Assembly (NCBI GenBank): GCA_946122785.1
Contig: CAMGYJ010000002.1
Location: 71,390,724-71,454,723 of the forward strand
Reading direction: 5' to 3'
DNA from: Linum tenue
Taxonomy: Eukaryota; Streptophyta; Magnoliopsida; Malpighiales; Linaceae
Length of the DNA: 64,000 bases
Part shown: positions 13,346 to 24,497 of the stretch, piece by piece
Position numbering within the stretch: position 1 is the stretch's first letter
Layout of the letters: each line of letters begins with the position of its first letter
Position numbers and translations under genes: made by a program
Notes under the pieces: model-generated
Database searches by the model: none
What the model was told of the DNA's origin: nothing
The model's input: the letters and a program-made list of their open reading frames with translations, nothing else

Positions 13346-13611
13346 GACCAAGTTCGGGTCCAAAATAATCTAATGTTTCATCGCTTAATTTGGTCCTTCA
13401 AGCCATGCAGGTCAATATAACAAAACTTTAGTATTTTAACTAAGAAAAGAGTTACAAAATTATTAACGATAACATAAAAATGACTAATATTTTGATGCAT
13501 TACAAAAGATTTGACTAATTATTAGTAATTCAATAGGTTTGGCTAAAAAAGGATGCAAGAAAGGTTTGGCTAATAATTAGTGTTTAACCAAATTTTTTAT
13601 TGTAACATCTG

Positions 13612-13962
13612 TGTTGGGTGTGGTATTAACCCGCTTAATACGACAAACAGCTATTAATGGACCCAAACCCACCACAAGGTGTCCTGGACCGAATCTCACT
13701 CAAGGAGGCCCAAGTCCTATTTAAGGAGGCCAAACCCTCCAAGTCTAGGATCCTCTCCTTCCCTTCCCCACTTTTCCTCAAGGCCTCTCTCTACACACGT
13801 TATACCTTCTCTATATTGTACTAACTTGGGCATCGGAGCGTAGATCTCGGAGGCCGCCCCCTCCTCACAGATTCCTCGCCTCCCGAAAAGATCAAACGAG
13901 GGAGTCCAGATCGAAACCCCACAATTACTATGTTAGCCTTGGGGACTTTCCCGGGTCAAGCA
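13612..13962. mobile_element. solo LTR, 351 bp, with target duplication ATCTG
   Basis: The element starts TGTTGGGTGTGG and ends GGGTCAAGCA, so it has the TG...CA ends of an LTR. The 5 bases before it (13607-13611) and after it (13963-13967) are both ATCTG, a perfect 5-bp target duplication. Inside are a TATA-like CTATTTAAGG near 13718 and the block CTAACTTGGGCATCGGAG, which is close to the ACTTGAGCGTCGGAG block seen in many plant LTRs. No internal retrotransposon domain is present, so it is a solo LTR left by recombination or a very short non-autonomous element. Confidence 0.82.
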
Positions 13963-14537
13963 ATCTGTATGCATTATTATTTGATCATGCTCAAATTACA
14001 ATCTTTTGAAGTAAAGGAAACATGAAAAGTGGTGGTTAGTGACCCGAATTTCCTGAGAATTCTAGTTACATAGAGTATGGACTAATAAGTGTGCAACTTG
14101 ATTGCACTCCTTTTAGCAAAGACCCAAGAAATTTGGCCATTATATTGGGTTTTGGTCCGGATTTTCATACCAAGTCAACCCACTTTCAATAGCGACTGGG
14201 TTAGTCCTTAAATCTTCTTCATTGCATCCATACAATATAGATCTTTATAGTGGCATAATAGATTTTTTTTCATTGATTATTCGACTACATACGGACTACT
14301 GTGTTTGGCAGGAACCATTATCGTAATTGAGTGTTTGTAGTTGTACTACAACCTTTGGCTTGTTTTGGATAAAAAACATTGAATGACCCATAGTCAGAGG
14401 TATGGAACGGGTTGGTTCGTACGTATGCGCATCAAACCTAACTGATGTTTGGACTGGATCATACCAAACAAAGTATAACATAGTATGGTCCTTGATCTCG
14501 TGAATTTTATAAATACGAAAGAAAATGTACCAAATAA

Positions 14538-15075
14538 TAGGGATGACAATGGGCCGGGTTGGGCGCGGATAGTGCATATCCGTTACCCTATCCAAAGTAG
14601 TTCGGGTTTTACACATACTCATACCCGCATAAGAAATGAGTAGAAAATCAAAATCATGCCCATACCCGTTCGGGTTTCGGGTAACCACGGTTATCCATGG
14701 GTAATAATTTCTTTTTATAACTCCAACCAATATGTTAACATTCACATATATTCTCACATTACATAAGAGGAAAAGTACGACAATAATTCACTATAATAAA
14801 ACAAATTAATTAAAACAACACAATTTCATGAAAATATTGTATTTATATGCTAAATATAAAATATGTTAGAGAAAAATAATACTTATTTAAATACAAAATA
14901 CATTTGCAGGTGTATAATCGGGCGGGTTCGGGTTGGATAGTGAAAAAACCATGTCCACACATTACCCGTAATATTCGGGTTCGTGTTTACCCGTACCCAC
15001 AAAAAGTCATTCGGGTTCGGGTTTTACCCTACTTGATAAGGTCAGATTCGGGTGGATATCCACGGTTACAGATTG
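14538..15075. mobile_element. hAT-like non-autonomous repeat rich in GGGTTCGGGT, right end unclear
   Basis: It begins TAGGGATGACAATGGG, like the ends of many small plant hAT-type elements (TAGGGGTGGCAATGGG). It carries clusters of CGGGTT/ACCCG at both sides (14550-14700 and 14925-15065) around an AT-rich middle. I found no matching inverted end or target duplication on the right, so it is probably truncated. The open frames across it are low-complexity artefacts. Confidence 0.45.
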
Positions 15076-15823
15076 TTTGTTTCATAGATTTCATGATGGA
15101 ATTGGTTAATTAAATTTGTATGTATGAAGTGAAATTTACCTTTATTGCGCTCATTGATATGAGAAGAGAAATGAAATAGGAGGGGTAGTTTGGTCTTAAA
15201 TGATAGACTTCAAAGTCCATGATGAATTCCCACCTAAATAGGTGGAACTTTCAAGTACTTGGGATCTACAGATTTGGACCCTTAAAGTTCATGAGACCCA
15301 CAAAATTGTTGCCCATAAATGCATCAAGCAAACAATAAATTTTTGACAAAGTACATGATGAATCCAAATCTCTCACCAAATCCATCATCAAGCAAACAAA
15401 CCCTAAAGTGAATGCAATATTGATGAGGTTATAAAATGTCTTTCACTAATAACCAAATCATTGCATTGCACACCCAAACCAATCCATAGCGTAACCAAGC
15501 CCAAAAAAACAGTCTATTTGGATAATTTCAATTGCCACAGCAGATGAGACGACGGCACTCCTTCACCATCCTCGCCCCCTGCTCCGGTGCGAAGTTCTCT
15601 CATAATCTCTTCTAAGTCTCACCGTTTTTCTTCTCCGTTTGCTCGTTTCAGAAAGGTACTTTTACTTCCTCTGCTCGTCAGATTCTTCAACTGATCCTAC
15701 TGTGTTTCAAATTTGCTTTTCGATCTTAGCTTTTTCCGGCAGCGAGCTTCGTTTCTTTCTAATGATTTCTCAATTGTGCTTTGGATGATTCAGGCCCACT
15801 TCTTGCTCATTCAACCAGTTTTT
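15076..15823. other. 5' flank of the APEM9-like gene
   Basis: No transposon or gene is recognisable. The last 280 bases (about 15540-15823) are rich in CTC and TTC, as in plant leaders, and probably contain the promoter and 5' UTR of the gene starting at 15824. A UTR intron ending near the CAG at 15793 is possible but not shown. Confidence 0.4.
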
Positions 15824-18800
15824 ATGGATAGCGACATGGACGCCGCCGACTGTTTCTCCGCGATTTGGGAAGAGATTGATCGTTCAGAGAGGCGAGTGGT
15901 TCAGTTCTTTAGTTTTCCCATGAAATGAAAGCACTCCCTGAGCTCGATTCTTTGTTTTCCCCCCTTCATTTCGGTGATGTGATTTTATTATGAATTTTCT
16001 TATTTCAGCTACCTTGTTTGCTCACAGTATGAGGAGGCTGCATCAATGTCTTCAGCTGTTTTGAAACGGATACTTGACAATGGCTATGGAAGCAGAGTAT
16101 TTGATCATGATGATGAGTTGTCCGAAGTTATGGAATCTGCGGGTATGGTGTTGATGCAGTCCCTGAACAAACTTGGAAGGTATCCTAGTTCTTTTGGCTT
16201 TCTTTTAGCTTTATGAAAATTACAGTGAAATATACCATTGAGGGACAGTGAGATGGGAGTTTAAATGTGTTTTTGGGGAGCCTATAATACTCGTATGGCT
16301 GATATCTGGTCATAGATTGTGAGCAAATGTATTATATCTGCCAAGTAGAGTCACTTAGGTGGTTAGTTGAATAAAATTTTGATTTTCCCGTGTGGAACCT
16401 GGTCGTTCGTTTATGTATAAAGTTGTTTCGTTGATCGAGGCTTGAATGGATGAAAGTCCTGTTTGTTTGTGCATAAGAAGAAAGGGTTCTCTCAAGAAGC
16501 TGGCTGCATGCTTGCATGTGGATTAGGCATTGCACTAGATAGGCGGACTGTTTCGTCTAACTTACTATTCTCTTGTTTTGAATGCCTGCATTTCAGGCAA
16601 CTTCTGAGGCTTGGTTTTCCCAATTGTATGAGCGATGTTGATATTTTTGCAGGGCATCAAGTATTCTAAGTGAGCTCAAGGACCTGTTCGTTTATCCTGC
16701 AGCAGTCCCTGCTGAAGCTCTTCTAACTGGGTATCCTGCTGCTTCCCTTCACTTTTAATTGAGCCAAGTAGGTCATTTGGTTTTGCTTTCTTCCCATTCT
16801 TTAGTTTCTTTGTTTCGCCAAGAGATTCAATTCATTGACCCATAGTATACAGGTATGCATACAGAAGAGAATAATCACTCGTGTTCCAATATAATATGAT
16901 CCTTGAAACTAGGAGATCATGTACTTGCAAGAAAAATAACTGAATATAGCCACTTGAACCTCAAGACTCCGAATGTTTAGAGCATAATATTTGGGGCGGA
17001 TTATTACATGAGAGGATGGTCACTCTGTTAAACTGAGAAATGACATTGGATGGACTGTAAGCTGTGCAACCTGCAGATCCTACAGTTATACACGTGCTCA
17101 TGGACTGGTCTATAATTCCTAGCTTGTTGTCCCAAGCCGATTAGTAAAGGCATATCTGCCTTAGCAGCACTGATGGAGGAAAACCATAAAGATTAATTTA
17201 TTCCCCTGGAGAAGGCTAGGAATTGTAATTGTTTTCTTTTGTTGTTTTTATGTTCCGATTGTGTGTCTAGGTTGTTATGATATGGCTGATTCATAATTAA
17301 TAATGTATCCTAGCCCTGCTCGCATCTCAAGTCATAGCTAGGAAGATAGGTTGATTTTCTTGATGAAGGATACTGGTTAGTAGGGTAAATAACTGTGAGA
17401 TAATCTGTTAGTAAATTCATTTTGCCTCGTTTTATCTAAATTTAAAGACTAATAATCAAAAGCTTTGACTCTCAGAAAGAGCTGCTCAGGATTTGGTCTC
17501 GTAGACGATTACATTTCATCCTTATAGTGTAAAGTCTATTCCAATAGTAACCTAACTAGTAGGTGAATTCTTCTGATTATGCTACGTCCTTATTAGACAA
17601 TTGGTGCCTGAGCAAAGATCTCAGGATTTTGCATCTTACACTGGAAGGTTTGAAGTTTGAACACATTGATCTCTGTTTTTAGCTGTGAAGAGATTTTTAT
17701 GCCAACAAATGTACAAGATGTGCAGCACATATGTCTCTCAGATATCAAATTATAGTGACTGATCAGAATACAGAATTATAAGTTGATTTTGGTATTTAGT
17801 TAGATGATGTAATCGTTTTGGCTTATTTTTCATAGGGTTTGTTTGCAAATATCAGCAGGGTCATTACATGGAGTGAAAGAGTTTCTTCAGGACTTTCTTA
17901 GCATGTGGAGTTTTTTGGATGAAAGATTTTATCTTCTTTCCATCAAAGATTCAAATATGAAGGTCCATGAACAATGTGATAGGAGGAATACATTGGATGC
18001 TGAAACCTTTTTGGCCATTGTTGAGGTCTATACTGTTACTTTACTTGGCAAGCATTTGAAAGAGTTGAACATTGCAATTTCTTGGCTTGAGAAAGCTGCC
18101 TTACCTGAGGAAAAGCGACAGGTGATACTTAATTTTTAGCCTTTGATATCCCTTCCCCTCCTTTTGGAATCTTGAAAAATTCAGAAGCTACAAGGAAAAT
18201 TAATTTTATGATATACATTACTTAAAGAATCTGGACTGTTTTTGTATGCCATAAGAACGCCAATATTGGAACTAAATCCTTGGTTCACTTAAGTACCTGT
18301 GCATGAAGTTGTATTTAAATTATCTGCTATATAGGTATGTTATAAATAGAACACTGAAAGATAACCTATATCTAAATTGATGTCTTGTTGCAGGTGCTCT
18401 TGAGTCTTGAGAAGATTGCACACAATGTATTCCGAGAAAACCTCCAACGGGATCCAGGATTCTTCAGTTTTGCCAGAAAATAATGGGGATATTCATGGTT
18501 TTTCGTCAAATTCGTCAAATTTATCTGAAGAATCCTCGAAGGCTTCAAAAGCGAACTATATGCTGAATGGGAAATCCAGGCACAGAAAACAATGTGTATG
18601 GTGGTTTCGTTCATACAAGTTGAAGCTTAGAAACATGCCACTGGCTGTAACAAATGGAAAGATTGTGTTTAGTTGTCTGTTTGTTCTCCTGTGTTACTTC
18701 ATTCAGAAGAACCGAGCTGTTTTGACAGGGTAAGCTTGTTTACTGCCTTCCTTCTTCTGTAATTCCGTTGGGGATGCATCGATTCTTTCCGTTGAATATT

Positions 18801-18985
18801 CTGCATCCTAGGATATATCTCAAACTATTCTGCATTTGTTTCCTATGCGATTTAGGGTTGTTAAGCGGCAGGCTATATGGGTCAAGAAGTCTCTGGTAGA
18901 CTTGTGGCGGCTTGCATTTTTGTACCAGGTCAATCCCTTGGCTGCTGTTCAACCTCTCCCTGCAGCAACTCGGCCAGGACGGTGA
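15824..18985 (+). CDS. APEM9: APEM9/DAYU-like peroxisomal membrane tether, frame problem at exon 5
   Basis: APEM9 (DAYU) is the plant tail-anchored protein that holds the PEX1-PEX6 ATPases on the peroxisome, the counterpart of yeast Pex15 and animal PEX26. Exons: 15824-15891, 16009-16179, 16653-16730, 17836-18121, about 18405-18729 and 18856-18985, giving about 350 residues. Family-like stretches are YLVCSQYEEA, ESAGMVL, GVCLQIS, ISWLEKAALPEEKRQ, LRRLHTMYSEKT and YQVNPLAAVQ. A membrane segment (IVFSCLFVLLCYFI) lies near residue 287, close to the C-terminus as expected. Two oddities: intron 1 needs a GC donor (AG|GCGAGT), and exons 4 and 5 do not join in the conserved frame. Using the obvious acceptor at 18393 gives a stop about 30 codons later. 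The gene is therefore either damaged, wrongly sequenced by one base, or spliced in an unusual way. Confidence 0.72.
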
Positions 18986-20511
18986 TGTTATTGTCCCCTC
19001 ATTTCCCCTCCTTTGCTTTGTTGTGCGAGTCTCTGTTGTTCTTCTAGTGGGTTGGACATCATAAACCAGTTGATCCCAATAACTCGAGTTGTTGGGAGAA
19101 GGTTATAATACTGAATCTTATACCCGCTCTCTAACAGCTCTCACTTTCAAAATTAGGACTGCAATGTGTTACTGCGTCAAAATAGTCTAGTTGCTAGTAG
19201 TCTCATTGAAGATGAGAGAGTTCATAGTATGTTTCTGGAAAACGGGAATAAAAAAAATAAGTAGGTTACTTGCCATTTTCTTCTCGATGTATATTCTCTT
19301 ACGGCTCTTATTTACTATATTTTATAAGTTTTTCCTTTCCTGGAATGTTGTTTTTTTCGACATGAATAAATATCATGTTCCAGATTATTGCTGGAATATC
19401 ATTGTTTCGTTAAACCTTATTTCAATTGCTGTTAGGAATTTGATGAGCCAATCACCGCAAATCATTTTTAGTTAGAACCCTGTTTAGCTGTTTGGTTAAC
19501 TAGTCACGCAAATATTATCCAATTATTTCTATTATTTAGTTATCAGCTTGACTAATAGTTAACAGAGTCGTAGTTCTCTTTCCTTGTGCCTTCCGTGGCC
19601 AGAGAGATTGGCTTTTAGGGCTGGTTTTAGTGAAAGAATTTTGAAATATAGTACTATTGAAACGAGTGGATTTTCCCCCCCTAATGGTGACATTGGTTGA
19701 TGTTTATAGTTAGGTGTTACTGAAAGGATTTGAACCTGAGACCTCCAGGACAGAGTGGAGTAAATCGATGAAATCAGCTGGATAGATAAATATAAAGAAT
19801 GAATTGTTTTAGCTTTGCTTTCCAACGATGTTATTGGCAAATTTCACCTAACTGGAAGAGAATTGAGAAGTGGAGGATTGGAAGTTCCATCAATTTAAAG
19901 TTTGAATATGGTCCATCCAAAATCTGGAATTCGCTGAATTCCTTAGCTCGAAGGAATTAAACAAAATTCCACTACTCAATTCCTTTGTCCAGAAAACCTG
20001 TTAGTTGATTATAATATTTTGCGTTGTGTTAATTTGAATTAAATATCAAAGTTGTAGTGTTATTCTTATCCAAAAATAGTTATGTCAAAATTCACGTACC
20101 TGTCGATTCAGATGTGCAAACCAACAACTTACGCATATATTGCATGGAAATTCATGTGAATTAATTTTGTAGCGAATTACTTGCAGGGTTGTTTTCCTTT
20201 ATTTTTCCCCGGTTTCTGAACAAGAGAAGGCCAAAAAATAAAGGGTGAGGGCTGTTACAAAAAAACAAAACTAGAGGAGCAGAAAAAAAGAGGTGGCAGT
20301 TTGTGAGTTAGTTTGATTGAGGACCAGGCCAATATTCTGTTTGTTCAGTTTTTTTTTCCCCAAGCTCCCGTTTGGGATATTTGTCTTATTTAAATACGTA
20401 GCTTCCCAAACACCAACAAACATCAATCATCCCCTCCATTGCGAAGGAAAGAGGAAACCAGGGGAAGAAAAGCAGAAGAGGGGAAAGCTAGAGGAGGAGA
20501 AGAAGAAGAAA
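18986..20511. other. spacer between APEM9-like gene and USP-kinase gene
   Basis: AT-rich, with no convincing gene. On the minus strand near 19720-19790 there is GTCTCAGGTTCAAATCC, which resembles the B box of a tRNA-derived SINE, but no clear A box, so I do not call an element. About 20230-20511 should contain the promoter and leader of the next gene. Confidence 0.4.
20387..20396 (+). promoter_or_regulatory. candidate TATA box of the USP-kinase gene
   Basis: TATTTAAATA lies 116-125 bp before the ATG at 20512, followed by an A/G-rich leader. The position is plausible for a TATA box. It is a motif match only. Confidence 0.4.
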
Positions 20512-23354
20512 ATGTCGAGGAAGGTGGCGGAGAAGGAGTACCAACAAGTGGTTGTGGCTGTGGACAAAGATAAAGGAAGCCAGCATGCTCTGAAATGGGC
20601 AACCGATCATCTCCTCAGCAAAGGCCATACCATTGTTCTCCTTCACGTCAAACACCGACCGTCTTCTTCTTCTTCATCGTCTTCCTCTTCTGCCTCTTCT
20701 TCTGGTCCTGCTGCTCTCGACGACGATAATAGAGTCCCGATTGATGGCCAAGCCAGAGAGCTTTTGCTTCCTTTCCGCTGCTTCTGCACCCGTAAAGATG
20801 TAAGATTATCTCAATCATTCCAACCCTTTTCTCCGTTTTTTCTCTCATTTGTTCATCCATTGACATGTATCATTGTTTCTGGGTTGGTTTTCTTTTTCTT
20901 TCTTCCAGCTAAAATGCAATGAAGTTGTTGTGGAGGATTATGACATAGCCAAAGCAATCGTCGACTACGTGAATGCGAATTCCGTTGATGTCGTGGTGCT
21001 AGGCAGCCCTTCACGAGGTGGCCTCGTTAGGTAGATAAATCGTCTGGAAATTCTGGGTTCGGGAGGGGCAGATGGGCGGTTTCAGATATCTCCTGCAATG
21101 TGCTAATCTCTGTTCCTTATTATTGTTTTTTTTTCCTTCTCCTTTCTCGCTTTTCTCTTGGATATCCACAGAAAGTTCAGGGTGACAGATGTTCCAAGCA
21201 ATGTCTCGAAATTGGCACCAGATTTCTGTACCGTTTATGTTATTGGCAAAGGAAAGATTTCATCAGTGAAAGCCGCTACCGCACCTGTCCCTGCACCGCC
21301 TAGACCTGTTGCTGCTGCTGCTGCTGCAGCCTCTCCAGGCCCAGGTTTCTCAATTCCTGATCCTGCTTCCAGGGGTTACCAAAGAGGTTTGCTTATGATG
21401 TTTCATCTGCTTTCTTGTGGCGTGGATGGAATCTCCAATTTTTTCCAGGAGCTGATTACGTAATGCTTTAATTTTGACAGCAGAAAGATCACTTTACCCG
21501 CCAGGCTATCAGAATGAAGATGATTTCATTAGGTAAGCTTCTTTTTTTTCTTCTTCCAATTTTTAACAATCAGACCGAGACACCATGTGTGTTCAGCAGG
21601 AGAGGAAGCCAACCCATTTCTTCTTTATTTATTTTTCCCATGTGTCTACGCAAGGTCGCCGTTTGCAAGAGGAAGAGCTTCAATAGCAAAACTAGCCGAA
21701 TCACCAATGCCGGATTCCGACATCTCTTTCGTCAGCAGTGGAAGGCCGAGCCTCGACTACCACTTTGCATCCATGAGCGACGGGGATGCTCCAAGGCTCT
21801 CGACTGGCTCGGATTTCGACACCAGAAGCACCGGATCCTCCTACTCAGGAAATCGGTCCCTCGACCTTTCATTCCAGGAAAGTTGCAGACTTTCATCTTC
21901 TTCTCAAAATTTGGTAACACCTTGCTTTTCGAACCACTTGCAGCTTACTTGGACAAATCGTGCCAATCTTGCAGGAAGACATGGAAGCCGAGATGAGAAG
22001 GCTGAGACAAGAGCTGAAGCAAACGATGGAGATGTACAGCTCAGCTTGCAAGGAAGCTCTCTCGGCGAAACAACAAGCCAGGGAGCTTCATCGGTGGAGA
22101 ATGGAGGAAGAGCAGAGGCTCGAAGAGGCGAGAATGAGCGAAGAACAGGCACTGGCTCTCGTCGAGAAGGAAAAGGCCAAATGCAAAGCAGCACTCGAGG
22201 CAGCCGAAGCTGCCGAGAAGATCGCCCAATTCGAAGCACAGAAGAGACGAGCCGCAGAATTGAGAGCCATACAAGATGCCGAGGAGAGAAAGAAAGCCGG
22301 CAATGGACTGTCCCATGGCGGCGGCGCTGATATTCGGTACAGGAGATACGAAATCGAAGAGATCGAGTCTGCAACGAAGGACTTCGCAAACAATTTGAAA
22401 ATCGGAGAAGGCGGGTATGGCCCCGTGTACAGAGCGCATCTCGATCACACACCCGTCGCGATCAAAGTCCTGCGTCCCGACGCAGCTCAGGGAAGGTCTC
22501 AGTTCCAACAGGAGGTGGAAGTTTTGTGCTGCATTCGCCATCCAAACATGGTGCTTCTCCTTGGAGCGTGCCCCGAATACGGCTGCTTGGTCTATGAGTA
22601 CATGGCCAACGGTAGCTTGGAAGACAGGCTTTTCAGAAGAGGGAACACCCCGCCTCTTTCGTGGCAACTAAGGTTCCGAATCGCAGCAGAAATCGCCACA
22701 GGCCTACTGTTCCTCCACCAGACCAAGCCCGAACCGCTAGTCCATCGCGATCTCAAGCCCGGTAACATCTTGCTGGATAGGAACTTCGTCAGCAAGATCA
22801 GTGACGTAGGTCTGGCTAGGCTCGTCCCTCCGTCGGTCGCTGACTCGGTGACCCAATACCGGATGACATCCACGGCCGGAACGTTCTGCTACATCGACCC
22901 GGAGTATCAGCAGACGGGAATGCTGGGGGTGAAATCGGATATTTATTCGCTAGGCGTAATGCTGCTCCAGATCATTACTGCCAAGCCGCCGATGGGGCTA
23001 ACCCACCACGTCCAAAGGGCGATCGACAAGGGAACGTTTGAAGACATGCTTGACCCTACCGTGCCAGACTGGCCTGTGGAGGAGGCATTGAGGTTTGCCA
23101 GGCTGGCCCTTCAGTGTGCCGAATTGAGAAGGAAAGACAGGCCGGATTTGGGGAACGAGGTGTTGCCGGAGCTGAACAGGTTGAGAATGTTGGCCGATGA
23201 TGTGTCTCCTGCTGGCGGGTTCAGCTATGGTGGGAGCACAGGGAGCTCGCCTTTGAATAGTCAGAGTAGTCAGGATGTGTTCAGTGATCTTCAGTCTGGT
23301 TATGATAGCTCCAGAAGCCGGTCTAGTACCTCTTCCTACGGCGGCAGAAGATGA
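20512..23354 (+). CDS. receptor-like cytoplasmic kinase with N-terminal USP domain
   Basis: Exons 20512-20799, 20909-21030, 21172-21386, 21484-21532, 21655-21913 and 21975-23354 join in frame to 770 residues. Residues about 10-170 are a universal-stress-protein fold (VVVAVDKDKGSQHALKWA, then VVVLGSPSRGGLVR). A Ser-rich linker follows. Residues about 312-420 form a charged coiled coil (EDMEAEMRRLRQELKQ). The kinase domain runs from about 440 with GEGGYG, Lys475 (VAIKVL), HRDLKPGN (Asp570) and DVG in place of DFG (Asp588). To my knowledge DVG is usual in this plant family. The protein ends about 65 residues after the kinase in a Ser/Gly-rich tail with no U-box, unlike the related PUB32-35 and PUB51-53 ubiquitin ligases. 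It is probably a signalling kinase; substrates are unknown. The exon 4 acceptor is a CAGCAG pair that can add or drop one Ala. The start has no competitor in frame. Confidence 0.92.
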
Positions 23355-23638
23355 TGATGATGGTGATCAGACTTTCCAACGACAATGGAGGAGCTGGAAT
23401 ATATTGTAGTTTGTTCTGACGACACTGGATTATGTACTGGGGAAGTATAGTTTGGTTCATGAACTTTATGTTCCAAAATGTACCGCCTATAAACGTGTAT
23501 ATAAGCCATGTTTCATGGATGAATACAATGATTGATATTTCTTCCTAGTAACTATATACGATCATGCTAATTTATAGTTGTCTAACAAGCTAGTATATTT
23601 TTTTTTTTATGTCAAAAGATAATTCATAATATCGAGAA
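23355..23638. other. 3' flank of the USP-kinase gene
   Basis: This contains the 3' UTR, with AT-rich stretches and AATACA near 23523 that could serve in polyadenylation. Nothing else is recognisable before the hAT element. Confidence 0.4.
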
Positions 23639-23646
23639 CACAGAGG
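23639..23646 (+). repeat. left target duplication CACAGAGG of the hAT element
   Basis: Eight bases identical to 24490-24497 on the other side of the element. An 8-bp duplication is the mark of hAT transposition. Confidence 0.85.
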
Positions 23647-24489
23647 TAGGGGTGTTCAAACGGCTTGGTTACCATGGTAACCGTTTTAACCAGTATTATT
23701 TGGATAATTTGGTTTGGTTAATTTGGATAATTGGTTTGGTTTGGTTTGGTTAAAGTTTTTAGCTTGTTTGGTTTAGGTGGTTTGGTTTGGTTTGGTTTGG
23801 TTTCAGACACTCCTAACCCGTCAAACCAAATTAATCAGTTAAGTAATTAGTCATATATCTAACATATATTATATACACATACTTAATACTTTGCATAACC
23901 ACTCAAGAGTTAACGTTCATCCCTTTTAGACTCATAAAATATAAAGCTCAATATTGCTCATATAGTGTATATTTGTATATGTAAAATGTAGACCACAACA
24001 TATGGACGCCTAATTTAGATAAATTTCATACATTATGATGGATGAAAACTTGAAAGGAAGGTCATTTCCAGCCTATGATAATTGCTAAGAGACTAAGTCA
24101 ATTTACACAAACACAACAATTCACTAACCCATACCATTGTCATAAATTTTTGTTAGATGAATACTTCTATACTAATCGTAAGATAATTGTCTTAGTTGCA
24201 TGTATTTTTGTTAAGGGTCAACTATAACTACGTGTTGATTGTTATGTTTTATTCATTATATAAATTGCGAATTGTTGCATTAACCGGAAAATTTTCATCG
24301 TCAATGATAATGTGATTTTATATTGGTTAATCTGGTTAACCAATTAACCAAACCGATTAAACTTTAGTTTGGTTAATTCGGTTGTTGTATTAGTTTGTAC
24401 GGTTTAGTTATGATATTGTATTCCATGGTTAATGGAATTTAACCTTATTTGGTTTGGTTATAACCATGGTAACCATTTGAACACCTCTA
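23647..24489. mobile_element. non-autonomous hAT-type DNA transposon, 843 bp
   Basis: The ends are TAGGGGTGTTCAAA and TTTGAACACCTCTA, inverted repeats with one mismatch. They are flanked by perfect 8-bp target copies CACAGAGG at 23639-23646 and 24490-24497. Next to each end are palindromic ACCATGGTAACC blocks (about 23671 and 24463) and runs of GGTTTGGTTTGG, which act as subterminal repeats in hAT elements. The centre is AT-rich with no transposase frame, so movement would need an enzyme from elsewhere. The intact ends and duplication suggest a fairly recent insertion. Confidence 0.88.
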
Positions 24490-24497
24490 CACAGAGG

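Noticed and set aside
14296..14757. 153-codon minus-strand frame
   Set aside because: It crosses the GGGTTCGGGT-rich hAT-like repeat and shows no protein family.
16170..16740. U12-type introns in the APEM9-like gene (donors GTATCC at 16180 and 16731)
   Set aside because: The donors resemble GTATCCTT, but neither intron shows the U12 branch site (TTCCTTAAC-like) near its acceptor. Ordinary splicing is simpler.
19715..19800. tRNA gene or SINE on the minus strand (GTCTCAGGTTCAAATCC)
   Set aside because: Only the B box is present. No A box, cloverleaf or defined element body could be made.
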